DNA of 16,560 bases, from assembly GCA_017623335.1 (NCBI GenBank), contig JAGAPI010000235.1, positions 1 to 16,560 of the forward strand, given 5' to 3'. Source of the stretch: Prevotella sp. (lineage in GTDB: Bacteria > Bacteroidota > Bacteroidia > Bacteroidales > Bacteroidaceae). Position numbers and translations under genes: made by a program. The notes under the pieces were generated by a model, which searched no databases, was not told the origin of the DNA, and saw only the letters and a program-made list of their open reading frames with translations. Of this stretch, positions 1 through 6,272 are shown piece by piece (the first letter of the stretch is position 1; every line of letters starts with the position of its first letter).

Positions 1-1
1 G

Positions 2-823
2 GCGATGCGCGACATCGGTATGCCATTCGAGATTTTCAACAGCACATACGACGAGAACTTCCTCACCTCGCTGCGATGGACATCGGTGGGCGAGTTTGTG
101 AGGATTAACCGCCAGCAGATTGACTTCGACTACGACTTCAACCGAATGCTGAAGGCATCGGCACAGATTTCGATGCAGAAGATTGCAACCGTGGGCGACT
201 GGAGCGAAGCCATGCGCACGACCATGCACTTGGCGGACGTAACTATGGAGATTGACCTCCGCCCGACAAAGAACTCAGTGGTGTCGCTGTCGCACCGTGC
301 AGGCATCAGGGGATTTCTGCGCAGCAACTACGATTACAACATCACCGAGATTGCCTACAGCAACCGTATTGCGGCAGGCACAGGGCGCGTGGACATAGGA
401 GCCCGCGCCGGAGCGGAATGGAACAAGGTGCCGTTCATGCTGCTGTGCCTGCCCGCCGCCAACATGGCTTACTTCTCGGCACCGTCAACATTTATGCTCA
501 TAAACAACCATGAGTTTGCCAACGACCGCTATCTCAGCATGATGGTCAGCTGGGACTGCGGCGGAGTGCTGCTCTCGCGCATTCCGTTCCTGCGCATGCT
601 CGGCTGTCATGAGATGCTGGGATTCCGCACGCTGTGGGGAACAGTGACAAATAAAAACGACTACGGCATATCGCGCATGGACGGCAGCAAGCCCTACTGC
701 GAATGCTCCGTGGGCATCTGCAACATATTAGGACTGATAAGCGTGGAATATGTGCACCGCCTCAACTATCTTGACCTGCCCACCGCTCACAGACACGGAG
801 TGAGGATAGGATTGCCGATATGA
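2..823 (+). CDS. DUF5686-type outer-membrane protein, C-terminal part (5' truncated)
   Basis: The frame is already open at the left edge, so only the last 273 or so residues are present. The first Met, at base 5, is unlikely to be the true start. The visible part alternates short amphipathic, aromatic-rich segments, as an outer-membrane beta-barrel does. It matches my recollection of the C-terminal half of the Bacteroidota DUF5686 / carboxypeptidase-regulatory-like family. Signs of this are a Lys-Val-Pro-Phe segment followed by Leu-Pro-x-Ala-Asn, then an Asn-x-x-Glu-Phe-x-x-Asp-Arg-Tyr segment, a 'SRIPFLRML' stretch, and a closing 'SVEYVHRLNYLD' strand. Family members are usually around 800 residues, with an N-terminal signal peptide and Ig-like domain that would lie outside the window. 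The molecular function is unknown. The last residue is Ile rather than the aromatic typical of barrel proteins. The final 37 bases overlap the tail of the convergent sugar-kinase gene. The coding call is firm; the family name is a recognition from memory. Confidence 0.72.
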   Translation, partial: AMRDIGMPFEIFNSTYDENFLTSLRWTSVGEFVRINRQQIDFDYDFNRMLKASAQISMQKIATVGDWSEAMRTTMHLADVTMEIDLRPTKNSVVSLSHRAGIRGFLRSNYDYNITEIAYSNRIAAGTGRVDIGARAGAEWNKVPFMLLCLPAANMAYFSAPSTFMLINNHEFANDRYLSMMVSWDCGGVLLSRIPFLRMLGCHEMLGFRTLWGTVTNKNDYGISRMDGSKPYCECSVGICNILGLISVEYVHRLNYLDLPTAHRHGVRIGLPI

Positions 824-1674
824 TATGCCACCAATCCGTCCATTGGCGAGCGCAATACGCGGCTGAGTGTGAAGCCCTCAAGGCTTGCCGCCTCGCACAG
901 CTCATCGCGGAAGAAATATGCAATGCTGCCCACTGCACCAACTGGCAATGAGGCGGCTTTGTACTGCACGACGTTGCGGCGGAAGAAGTTGCGGAAATTG
1001 TCAACCACAATGTCGCGCACGGCAGGAATGTCAATACGGTCGTGAATGAACGGCGCAATGCCGGCAAGAAAGCGGTTTGCCATGGGTTCGCGGTAGACGC
1101 GGGTAATGATGTCCTGATAGCTCATGCCTATCCACTGCTCAAACTCGCCAACCATATCCTGCGGCAGAAAGCCTTTGTAGAGCGCATTGAGAAACAGTTT
1201 GCCAAGCACCGCTCCACTGCCCTCGTCGCCGAGAATATAGCCGAGCGGACGCGTATTGCTGACAATACCGGTGCCATCGTAAAGACAGGAGTTGACACCC
1301 GTGCCCATGATGCAGGCAATGCCAGGGGACGTGCCGCAGACTGCGCGGGCGGCAGCAAGAAGATCGCTGTAGACAAACACCCGCACACCATAGCCAGACG
1401 AACTAACATCGTCACTAAACACCCGCGAGAGCAACGCCTGCATGACGGCGGCATTTGCCTCGTTGCAGCCGCTGCCATAGAAATGAATCTCGGAAATGGA
1501 AGCCACCACCGGCTCAATCTGCGGCAGAAGCTCGCTGGAGAGAATATCGCCTATAACCTTCTCCGGCTGATGAAAAGGATTGATTCCCTGGGTTTTCACA
1601 CTAAGCGCAACACTGTTGCCGGAAGTCACGCTCCAGTCGGTTTTTGTGCTTCCGCTGTCTGCTATCAGTTTCAT
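787..1674 (-). CDS. BadF/BadG-type ATPase, probable N-acetylglucosamine kinase
   Basis: The product is a cytoplasmic sugar kinase of the ASKHA fold (BadF/BadG/BcrA/BcrD family), 295 residues, a normal length. Visible motifs are phosphate-1 'DSGSTKTDW' (residues 6-14), the connecting segment 'FYGSGC', phosphate-2 around 'MGTGVNS', the 'GDEGSGAVLGK' loop, and a C-terminal 'AVGSIAYFFRDEL' segment consistent with the adenosine motif. Bacteroidales homologues are usually annotated as N-acetylglucosamine kinase, which phosphorylates GlcNAc at O6 during amino-sugar or peptidoglycan recycling. The substrate is inferred, not visible. I chose the ATG at 1674. A TTG two codons upstream would extend the frame but is a poor start, and the DSGST motif sits at the usual distance from this ATG. 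The gene is transcribed alone, divergently from the MscS gene, and its tail overlaps the DUF5686 gene by 37 bases. Confidence 0.88.
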   Translation of the reverse strand: MKLIADSGSTKTDWSVTSGNSVALSVKTQGINPFHQPEKVIGDILSSELLPQIEPVVASISEIHFYGSGCNEANAAVMQALLSRVFSDDVSSSGYGVRVFVYSDLLAAARAVCGTSPGIACIMGTGVNSCLYDGTGIVSNTRPLGYILGDEGSGAVLGKLFLNALYKGFLPQDMVGEFEQWIGMSYQDIITRVYREPMANRFLAGIAPFIHDRIDIPAVRDIVVDNFRNFFRRNVVQYKAASLPVGAVGSIAYFFRDELCEAASLEGFTLSRVLRSPMDGLVAYHIGNPILTPCL

Positions 1675-1712
1675 TATCAACTTTATGTATTAATTTTTCT
1701 TTAGATTTACTG

Positions 1713-1720
1713 CAAAAATA
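1713..1720 (-). promoter_or_regulatory. Bacteroidota -7 box for the sugar-kinase gene
   Basis: Read on the - strand the bases are TATTTTTG, a perfect match to the Bacteroidota sigma-ABfr -7 consensus TAnnTTTG. It lies about 38 bases before the ATG at 1674. I see no TTTG at the usual 19-21 base spacing, so the -33 element is weak or absent. Confidence 0.55.
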
Positions 1721-1742
1721 CAACTATTTCAGAAAAAAGTAG

Positions 1743-1750
1743 TATCTTTG
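1743..1750 (+). promoter_or_regulatory. Bacteroidota -7 box for the MscS-type gene
   Basis: TATCTTTG followed by C matches TAnnTTTG exactly and lies 26 bases upstream of the ATG at 1777. That would give a 5' leader of about 20 bases. The -33 position (about 1719-1723) has no TTTG. This is the only recognisable promoter in front of the five-gene + strand run, so it may drive the channel gene and possibly the KDO genes behind it. Confidence 0.6.
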
Positions 1751-1776
1751 CACTCAAATTTAAAGAAGTTTATGAA

Positions 1777-4191
1777 ATGAGATTCGACGAAGTCAATCGG
1801 ATAATAATAATATTGCTGCTGCTCATTGCAGGAATAACAGACGCAAGTGCTGTCCTGAAAGAAAAGGACCTGGACAACACCTTAGGAATACTGCGCACCG
1901 AGCTGACCACTATCCACCGCGAGCTGGCGCAGCAAAGCCAATCGGAACAGGAGCGCACCAAGGAGGTGTTTGCCCAGCTGATAAGCATAATGAACCGCAG
2001 CAACCAGAACTCGCTGATGCTCTATTCGCAAAAGGAAGGCTATGTGTTTAACCTTACATACGCCTGCCATGAGGCAACGGAGCAATACAAGACATTCCAG
2101 CGCGAGCAGCTGCCGTTTAAGAACTACATTGAGCAGACTCAGCACGAAATAACACGCTATGACAGTCTGATAAGCAGTCTGAAGAAGATGCCCGTGACGA
2201 TGCTCTCGCCCGGGGCGCAGACCGACCGCAGCGTGTGCCTGGCACTGGCTGTGTCGATAAAGAACCGGCTCACTGCAACCACCGAGAGCAACGAGGAGTA
2301 TATGCGCATATATGAGCAGACCGAGCAGCGGCTGAGCGCAATCAACGACTATGCCAACAAGCGCTACAACAACATACAGACAAGCATATTCAAGAACGGC
2401 GGCGAGAATTATCTGGAACTGCTGTCGAAGCTGTCAACAACGCTGAAGGAGACCGAGCGCAGCATAGCGGAGAAATACCGTGTGCATCCCAAGCTCAACT
2501 CGCAATGGGACAGTCGGATAATACTGCTGCTATTCGTCATCATCGTGTTCTACGCCGTGATAGCATCGGGGCTCAACGTGCTGGTGCTGAAGTTTCTCGC
2601 ACCGAGAAAGTTCATGCCCGGATTTTTCCGCACAGACGACTTCATAGAAAAGCGCCCATACATAATCACTGCCACAAGCACAGTGACATTTGCACTGATT
2701 GTGGGACTGGTGAAAATCAATGCCGACCAGAATTTCATAAACATGGCAGCCGACCTGCTCGTGGAGTTTGCATGGCTGCTGGGAGTAATCCTGTTCTCGC
2801 TGCTGCTGCGCCTCAACACAGCGCAGATACGCAGTTCGTTCCGGATATACAGTCCATTGATAGTGATTGGATTCGTGGTTATAACGTTCCGCATAGTACT
2901 GATTCCAAACGAACTCGTAAACCTCATATTCCCGCCCGTACTGCTGGCGTGCTCGCTGTGGCAGTGGAAGGTGATAAAGAGCCACCGCCGCGCCATTCCG
3001 CGCCTCGACATGTTCTACACCTACACATCCATGGCGGTGTTCATCGTCTCGGTGCTGCTGTCGTGGAAAGGCTACACCCTGGCAAGCGTGCAGATAATCA
3101 TCTGGTGGATAATGCAGCTCACCTGCGTGCTCTCCATCACCTGCCTTAGCGACTGGATAAAGATGTACGGAATGAAGAAAGGCTTCATCAACAAGCACGG
3201 CAAGGAAGTGGAGAGCAAGAAGTTTCCCATCACCAAGACATGGTTCTATGCGCTCGTGGAGGATGTGCTGCTGCCCGCCTGCGCCGTGGCGTCGATAATG
3301 ATAAGCGTGTACTGGGCAGCCGACATATTCAACCTGAGCGACCTGTGCTGGAAGGCTTTCAACACCAACTTCGTAGACCAGGAGAACCTGAAGCTGTCGG
3401 TGATGCGCCTCTGCGTGGTGGTGATACTGTGGTTTGTGTTCAGCTACGTCAGCCGCACACTGCTGGCATTCATCAAGATGCACTTCTACCAAAAAGACCC
3501 TACATCGGCAGCAAGCCACTTCATGATGGCAAAGAACGTGGTGCAGGTGTTTGTGTGGGGAGCATGGTTTCTGTTCTCGCTCTACACGCTCGGCATCAGC
3601 TTCACATGGCTCGTGGTAATCTCGGGCGGACTGTCCACAGGTATCGGTTTTGCATCGAAGGACATTCTTGAGAACATCTACTACGGCATATCGCTCATGA
3701 CGGGCAGAATAAAGGTGGGCGACCTCATAGAATGTGACGGAATACGCGGACGTGTGGCAAACATCAACTATACCAGCACGATGATAGAGTCGCTCGACGG
3801 TTCGGTGATAGCATTCCAGAACAGCCAGCTGTTCACAAAGAACTACAAGAACCTTACCCGCAACAACGGCTATGTGCTCTCGACCACCATCTTCGGTGTG
3901 GGCTACGGCAGCAACATCAAGGAGGTGATTGACATGATAGAGAAAGCCATTGCAGCAATGAGCCACGAATGGATTGACAGCAGCCGACAGCCCAAAGTCA
4001 TATTCACCGAGTTTGCCGACAGCAGCATCAACCTGAAACTGCTGTGCTGGGTGGACGTGATGAAGCAGGGACTGGTGGAAAGCGACATAAAGAACTGCAT
4101 CTATGATACGCTCAACAAGAACGGAGTGGAGATACCGTTCCCGCAGCAGGATGTATATATAAAGAACTTGGAGGAAGTTAAAGGAAGTTAA
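1777..4191 (+). CDS. Large MscS-family mechanosensitive ion channel
   Basis: The product is an inner-membrane channel that would release osmolytes under hypo-osmotic shock. It has 804 residues, much longer than minimal MscS (about 290) and closer to the MscK/MscM class. A hydrophobic N-terminus ending 'DASA' (residues 9-25) looks like a cleaved signal peptide. A Gln/Glu-rich, probably coiled-coil periplasmic domain follows to about residue 240. About ten or eleven membrane segments come next, starting near residues 247, 295, 359, 413, 492, 543 and 588 and elsewhere. The MscS pore helix and beta domain start around 610: 'SGGLSTGIGFASKDILENIY', then 'GRIKVGDLIECDGIRGRV', 'NSQLFTKNYKNLTR' and the alpha/beta C-terminal domain. 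The ATG at 1777 gives the signal peptide directly. A two-codon ORF at 1772 (ATG AAA TGA) overlaps this start codon. The last codons belong to a tandem repeat that continues past the stop. Family call is firm; the exact subclass is inferred. Confidence 0.93.
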   Translation: MRFDEVNRIIIILLLLIAGITDASAVLKEKDLDNTLGILRTELTTIHRELAQQSQSEQERTKEVFAQLISIMNRSNQNSLMLYSQKEGYVFNLTYACHEATEQYKTFQREQLPFKNYIEQTQHEITRYDSLISSLKKMPVTMLSPGAQTDRSVCLALAVSIKNRLTATTESNEEYMRIYEQTEQRLSAINDYANKRYNNIQTSIFKNGGENYLELLSKLSTTLKETERSIAEKYRVHPKLNSQWDSRIILLLFVIIVFYAVIASGLNVLVLKFLAPRKFMPGFFRTDDFIEKRPYIITATSTVTFALIVGLVKINADQNFINMAADLLVEFAWLLGVILFSLLLRLNTAQIRSSFRIYSPLIVIGFVVITFRIVLIPNELVNLIFPPVLLACSLWQWKVIKSHRRAIPRLDMFYTYTSMAVFIVSVLLSWKGYTLASVQIIIWWIMQLTCVLSITCLSDWIKMYGMKKGFINKHGKEVESKKFPITKTWFYALVEDVLLPACAVASIMISVYWAADIFNLSDLCWKAFNTNFVDQENLKLSVMRLCVVVILWFVFSYVSRTLLAFIKMHFYQKDPTSAASHFMMAKNVVQVFVWGAWFLFSLYTLGISFTWLVVISGGLSTGIGFASKDILENIYYGISLMTGRIKVGDLIECDGIRGRVANINYTSTMIESLDGSVIAFQNSQLFTKNYKNLTRNNGYVLSTTIFGVGYGSNIKEVIDMIEKAIAAMSHEWIDSSRQPKVIFTEFADSSINLKLLCWVDVMKQGLVESDIKNCIYDTLNKNGVEIPFPQQDVYIKNLEEVKGS

Positions 4192-4217
4192 AGAACTTAG
4201 AGGAAGCTAAAGAAGTT
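4161..4217 (+). repeat. Two-copy 28/29-bp direct repeat across the MscS stop codon
   Basis: Copy 1 is 4161-4189 and copy 2 is 4190-4217. Both begin AAAGAACTTRGAGGAAGYTA and end GAAGTT. Copies differ at a few positions and by one base in length. Copy 1 lies in the last codons of the channel gene and its boundary falls within the TAA stop (4189-4191); copy 2 is spacer. The repeat is strongly purine-rich on this strand. Confidence 0.8.
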
Positions 4218-4277
4218 AAACATCCCCCTCTTACCCTTCCTACTCCTCCTACCATTCATAAAATAAAGACAAGAACA

Positions 4278-5042
4278 ATGAGCACAACGATAATAGCAGG
4301 ACCGTGCGTGATAGAGAGCGCAGAGCTGCTGGACACAGTGCCAAAAAGGCTGGTGGAGATAAACCGCAGGCTGGGCACCGACATAATATTCAAGGCTTCG
4401 TTTGACAAGGCTAACCGCACTTCGCTGAAGTCGTTTCGCGGACCAGGACTGGAAAAGGGACTGGAGATGCTCGCCGACATAAAGAGCCGCTACGGTCTGC
4501 GCATACTCACCGACATACACGAGAGCTGGCAGGCAAAGCCCGCGGCTGAGGTTGCCGACGTGCTACAGATACCCGCATTCCTATGCCGGCAGACCGACCT
4601 GCTCACGGCAGCAGCCGCCACAGGCAGGACGGTGAACATAAAGAAAGCACAGTTTCTGAGCGGCAGAGACATGCGCTATCCAGTGGAGAAGGCACTTGAA
4701 TCGGGTGCCGGAGAAGTGTGGCTCACCGAGCGCGGCAACTGTTTCGGCTATAACAATCTTGTGGTTGACTTCCGCAACATCAGCGACATGCTGGAGATTG
4801 TGCCAAACGTGATAATGGACTGCACCCACAGCGTGCAGCGACCCGGAGGAAGCGACGGCAAGACAGGCGGCGACCGCCACTTTGTGCCGCAGATGGCAAA
4901 GGCAGCAAAGGCTTTCGGTGCCACAGGATACTTCTTCGAGGTGCATCCCGACCCCGACCGCGGACTGAGCGACGCCGCCAACATGCTGGAGCTTGAAAAA
5001 CTGGAAGGACTGGTGGAAGAGCTGATAAAAGACAAGGCTTAG
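4278..5042 (+). CDS. kdsA: 3-deoxy-8-phosphooctulonate (KDO-8-P) synthase, metal-dependent type
   Basis: This cytoplasmic TIM-barrel enzyme condenses phosphoenolpyruvate with arabinose-5-phosphate to KDO-8-phosphate, the committed step to the LPS inner-core sugar. It has 254 residues, slightly short but complete. Motifs in order are 'GPCVIES' (8-14), 'FKASFDKANRTS', 'GPGLEKGL', 'LTDIHE', 'FLCRQTDLL', 'VNIKKAQFLS', 'LTERGNCFGYNNLVVDFR', 'MDCTHSVQRPGG', 'FFEVHPDPDRGLSD'. The metal ligands known from the Aquifex enzyme (Cys11, His185, Glu222, Asp233) correspond to Cys10, His184, Glu221 and Asp232, each offset by one. The E. coli enzyme has Asn at the Cys position, so this is the metal-dependent class. 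It lies 86 bases after the channel gene and directly precedes kdsD, which makes its substrate. No promoter was found in front, so it is probably read through from upstream. Confidence 0.97.
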   Translation: MSTTIIAGPCVIESAELLDTVPKRLVEINRRLGTDIIFKASFDKANRTSLKSFRGPGLEKGLEMLADIKSRYGLRILTDIHESWQAKPAAEVADVLQIPAFLCRQTDLLTAAAATGRTVNIKKAQFLSGRDMRYPVEKALESGAGEVWLTERGNCFGYNNLVVDFRNISDMLEIVPNVIMDCTHSVQRPGGSDGKTGGDRHFVPQMAKAAKAFGATGYFFEVHPDPDRGLSDAANMLELEKLEGLVEELIKDKA

Positions 5043-5188
5043 CTGCCAAAATACAAAGCCTAACTTCCAAAAGGAAAAAGCTTAGCTCCCAAAAGAACAA
5101 AGCCTAACTCCCAAAAGGGAACGGCTTAGCTGCCCAAAGACATAAAAGACTTAATATAAAAAGGACTAAAGACTTAACTCCTAAACAT
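5036..5188 (+). repeat. 22-bp tandem repeat array starting at the kdsA stop codon
   Basis: Units start at 5036, 5057, 5079, 5101 and 5123 (one of 21 bp, then four of 22). Two decayed units follow around 5145-5188 and keep a GACTTAA core. The unit looks like RGCYTARCTNCCAAAA plus a six-base tail. Odd units read GGCTTAGCT or AGCTTAGCT and even units AGCCTAACT, so neighbours contain complementary AGGCTT/AAGCCT cores. Unit 1 includes the kdsA TAG stop. The array fills nearly all of the 160-base spacer before kdsD. Confidence 0.85.
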
Positions 5189-5202
5189 AAATAAAAGAAA
5201 CG

Positions 5203-6150
5203 ATGACCATAAGAGACTACGCTATACAATGTCTGAAGGACGAGGCACAGGCAATACTCGACCTCATTCCCAAACTTGACGACGACTTTGAGCGCGCCGT
5301 GGAACTGATGTGGCGCTGCCGCGGCAAGGTGATTGTAACCGGTGTGGGCAAGAGCGGGCACATAGGAGCCAAGATTGCCGCCACACTGTCGAGCACCGGC
5401 ACTCCGGCATTTTTCATCAATCCGCTGGATGTCTTTCACGGCGACCTCGGAGTGATGACCGCCGACGATGTGGTTATAGCCATATCCAACAGCGGCGCCA
5501 CCGACGAGCTGCTGCGGTTCATCCCCATGGTGCTCGACATGCAGATACCCATCGTGGCAATGACGGGCAACCCAACATCGCTACTTGCAAAATACTCGGT
5601 GTGCCACCTCGATGTGAGCGTGCAGAAAGAAGCGTGCCCGCTGAACCTCGCCCCCACAAGCAGCACCACAGCCACCCTGGCAATGGGCGACGCACTTGCC
5701 GTGGCGCTCATGGAGAAACGCAACTTCAAGCCGCAGGACTTCGCACACTATCACCCCGGCGGCGAGCTCGGCAAGCGGCTGCTCACCACCGCCCACGACG
5801 TGATGCGCACCAGCGACATGCCGGTGATAACGCCCGAGATGTGTCTGGGCGAGGCAATCATCCTTGTGAGCAAGGGAAAGCTGGGGCTCGGAATAGCCAT
5901 TACCGACGGCAAGGTGGCAGGACTGATTACCGACGGCGACATACGCCGCTCAACCGAGAAATGGGGAGCCGACTTCTTCAATCACCCTGTGAGCGACATA
6001 ATGACAACAACACCCAAAACCGTTTCGGCGACAACCAAGATAAGCGAGATACAGCGCATAATGAACCGCTACAAAATCCACTCCGTACTGGTGGTCGACG
6101 GCAACAACCGGCTGCTGGGAGTGGTTGACCATTACTCGTGCATGCTGTAA
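5203..6150 (+). CDS. kdsD: Arabinose-5-phosphate isomerase (KpsF/GutQ family)
   Basis: The enzyme interconverts ribulose-5-phosphate and arabinose-5-phosphate in the cytoplasm and so supplies the substrate of KdsA. It has 315 residues (E. coli KdsD 328). The N-terminal SIS domain (about 30-170) shows 'VGKSGHIGAKIAATLSSTGT' with Lys50, 'FHGDLGVMTADDVVIAISNS', and 'HYHPGGELGKRLL' with His184 matching the family's catalytic His. Two CBS domains follow: residues about 200-255 ('VITDGDIRRS'-like end, here 'LITDGDIRRS') and about 265-315 ('DIMTTTPKTVSATTKISEIQ', 'LLGVVDHYSCML'). CBS pairs in this family probably regulate activity. The gene follows kdsA on the same strand, supporting the KDO role over the alternative sugar-isomerase roles known for GutQ/KpsF. 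Its last codons and stop are part of a 41-bp repeat. kdsB and kdsC are not in the window. Confidence 0.95.
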   Translation: MTIRDYAIQCLKDEAQAILDLIPKLDDDFERAVELMWRCRGKVIVTGVGKSGHIGAKIAATLSSTGTPAFFINPLDVFHGDLGVMTADDVVIAISNSGATDELLRFIPMVLDMQIPIVAMTGNPTSLLAKYSVCHLDVSVQKEACPLNLAPTSSTTATLAMGDALAVALMEKRNFKPQDFAHYHPGGELGKRLLTTAHDVMRTSDMPVITPEMCLGEAIILVSKGKLGLGIAITDGKVAGLITDGDIRRSTEKWGADFFNHPVSDIMTTTPKTVSATTKISEIQRIMNRYKIHSVLVVDGNNRLLGVVDHYSCML

Positions 6151-6240
6151 ACATAAAAAACTGCATGTGGTAAAAAATAAAGTAGCTGTAAACATAAAAA
6201 ACAGCATGTTGCAAAAATAAAGTATGCTATAAAACTCAAA
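6145..6240 (+). repeat. 41-bp tandem repeat across the kdsD stop codon
   Basis: Copy 1 is 6145-6185 and copy 2 is 6186-6226. Both start CTGTAAACATAAAAAAC and contain GCATGT and AAAAATAAAGTA. A decayed third start (CTATAAAACTC) follows at 6227, exactly in register. Copy 1 contains the kdsD TAA (6148-6150). CATGCTGT at 6141 is complementary to ACAGCATG at 6201, and AGCAT at 6203 to ATGCT at 6224, so hairpins are possible. Confidence 0.85.
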
Positions 6241-6272
6241 ATATATTGTAGAATAACTTTTAAACGTCGATA

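Noticed and set aside
1675..1680. An upstream TTG start for the sugar kinase
   Set aside because: It would add only two residues, and the ATG at 1674 places the phosphate-1 motif at the usual distance from the N-terminus.
1772..1780. A two-codon ORF (ATG AAA TGA) overlapping the channel gene's start codon
   Set aside because: It could act in translational coupling, but so short a match is expected by chance in an A-rich leader.
2530..3966. A 478-codon open frame on the - strand opposite the MscS-type gene
   Set aside because: It is very rich in His, Glu, Val and Cys with no domain or signal. It is a codon-bias shadow of a clear channel gene.
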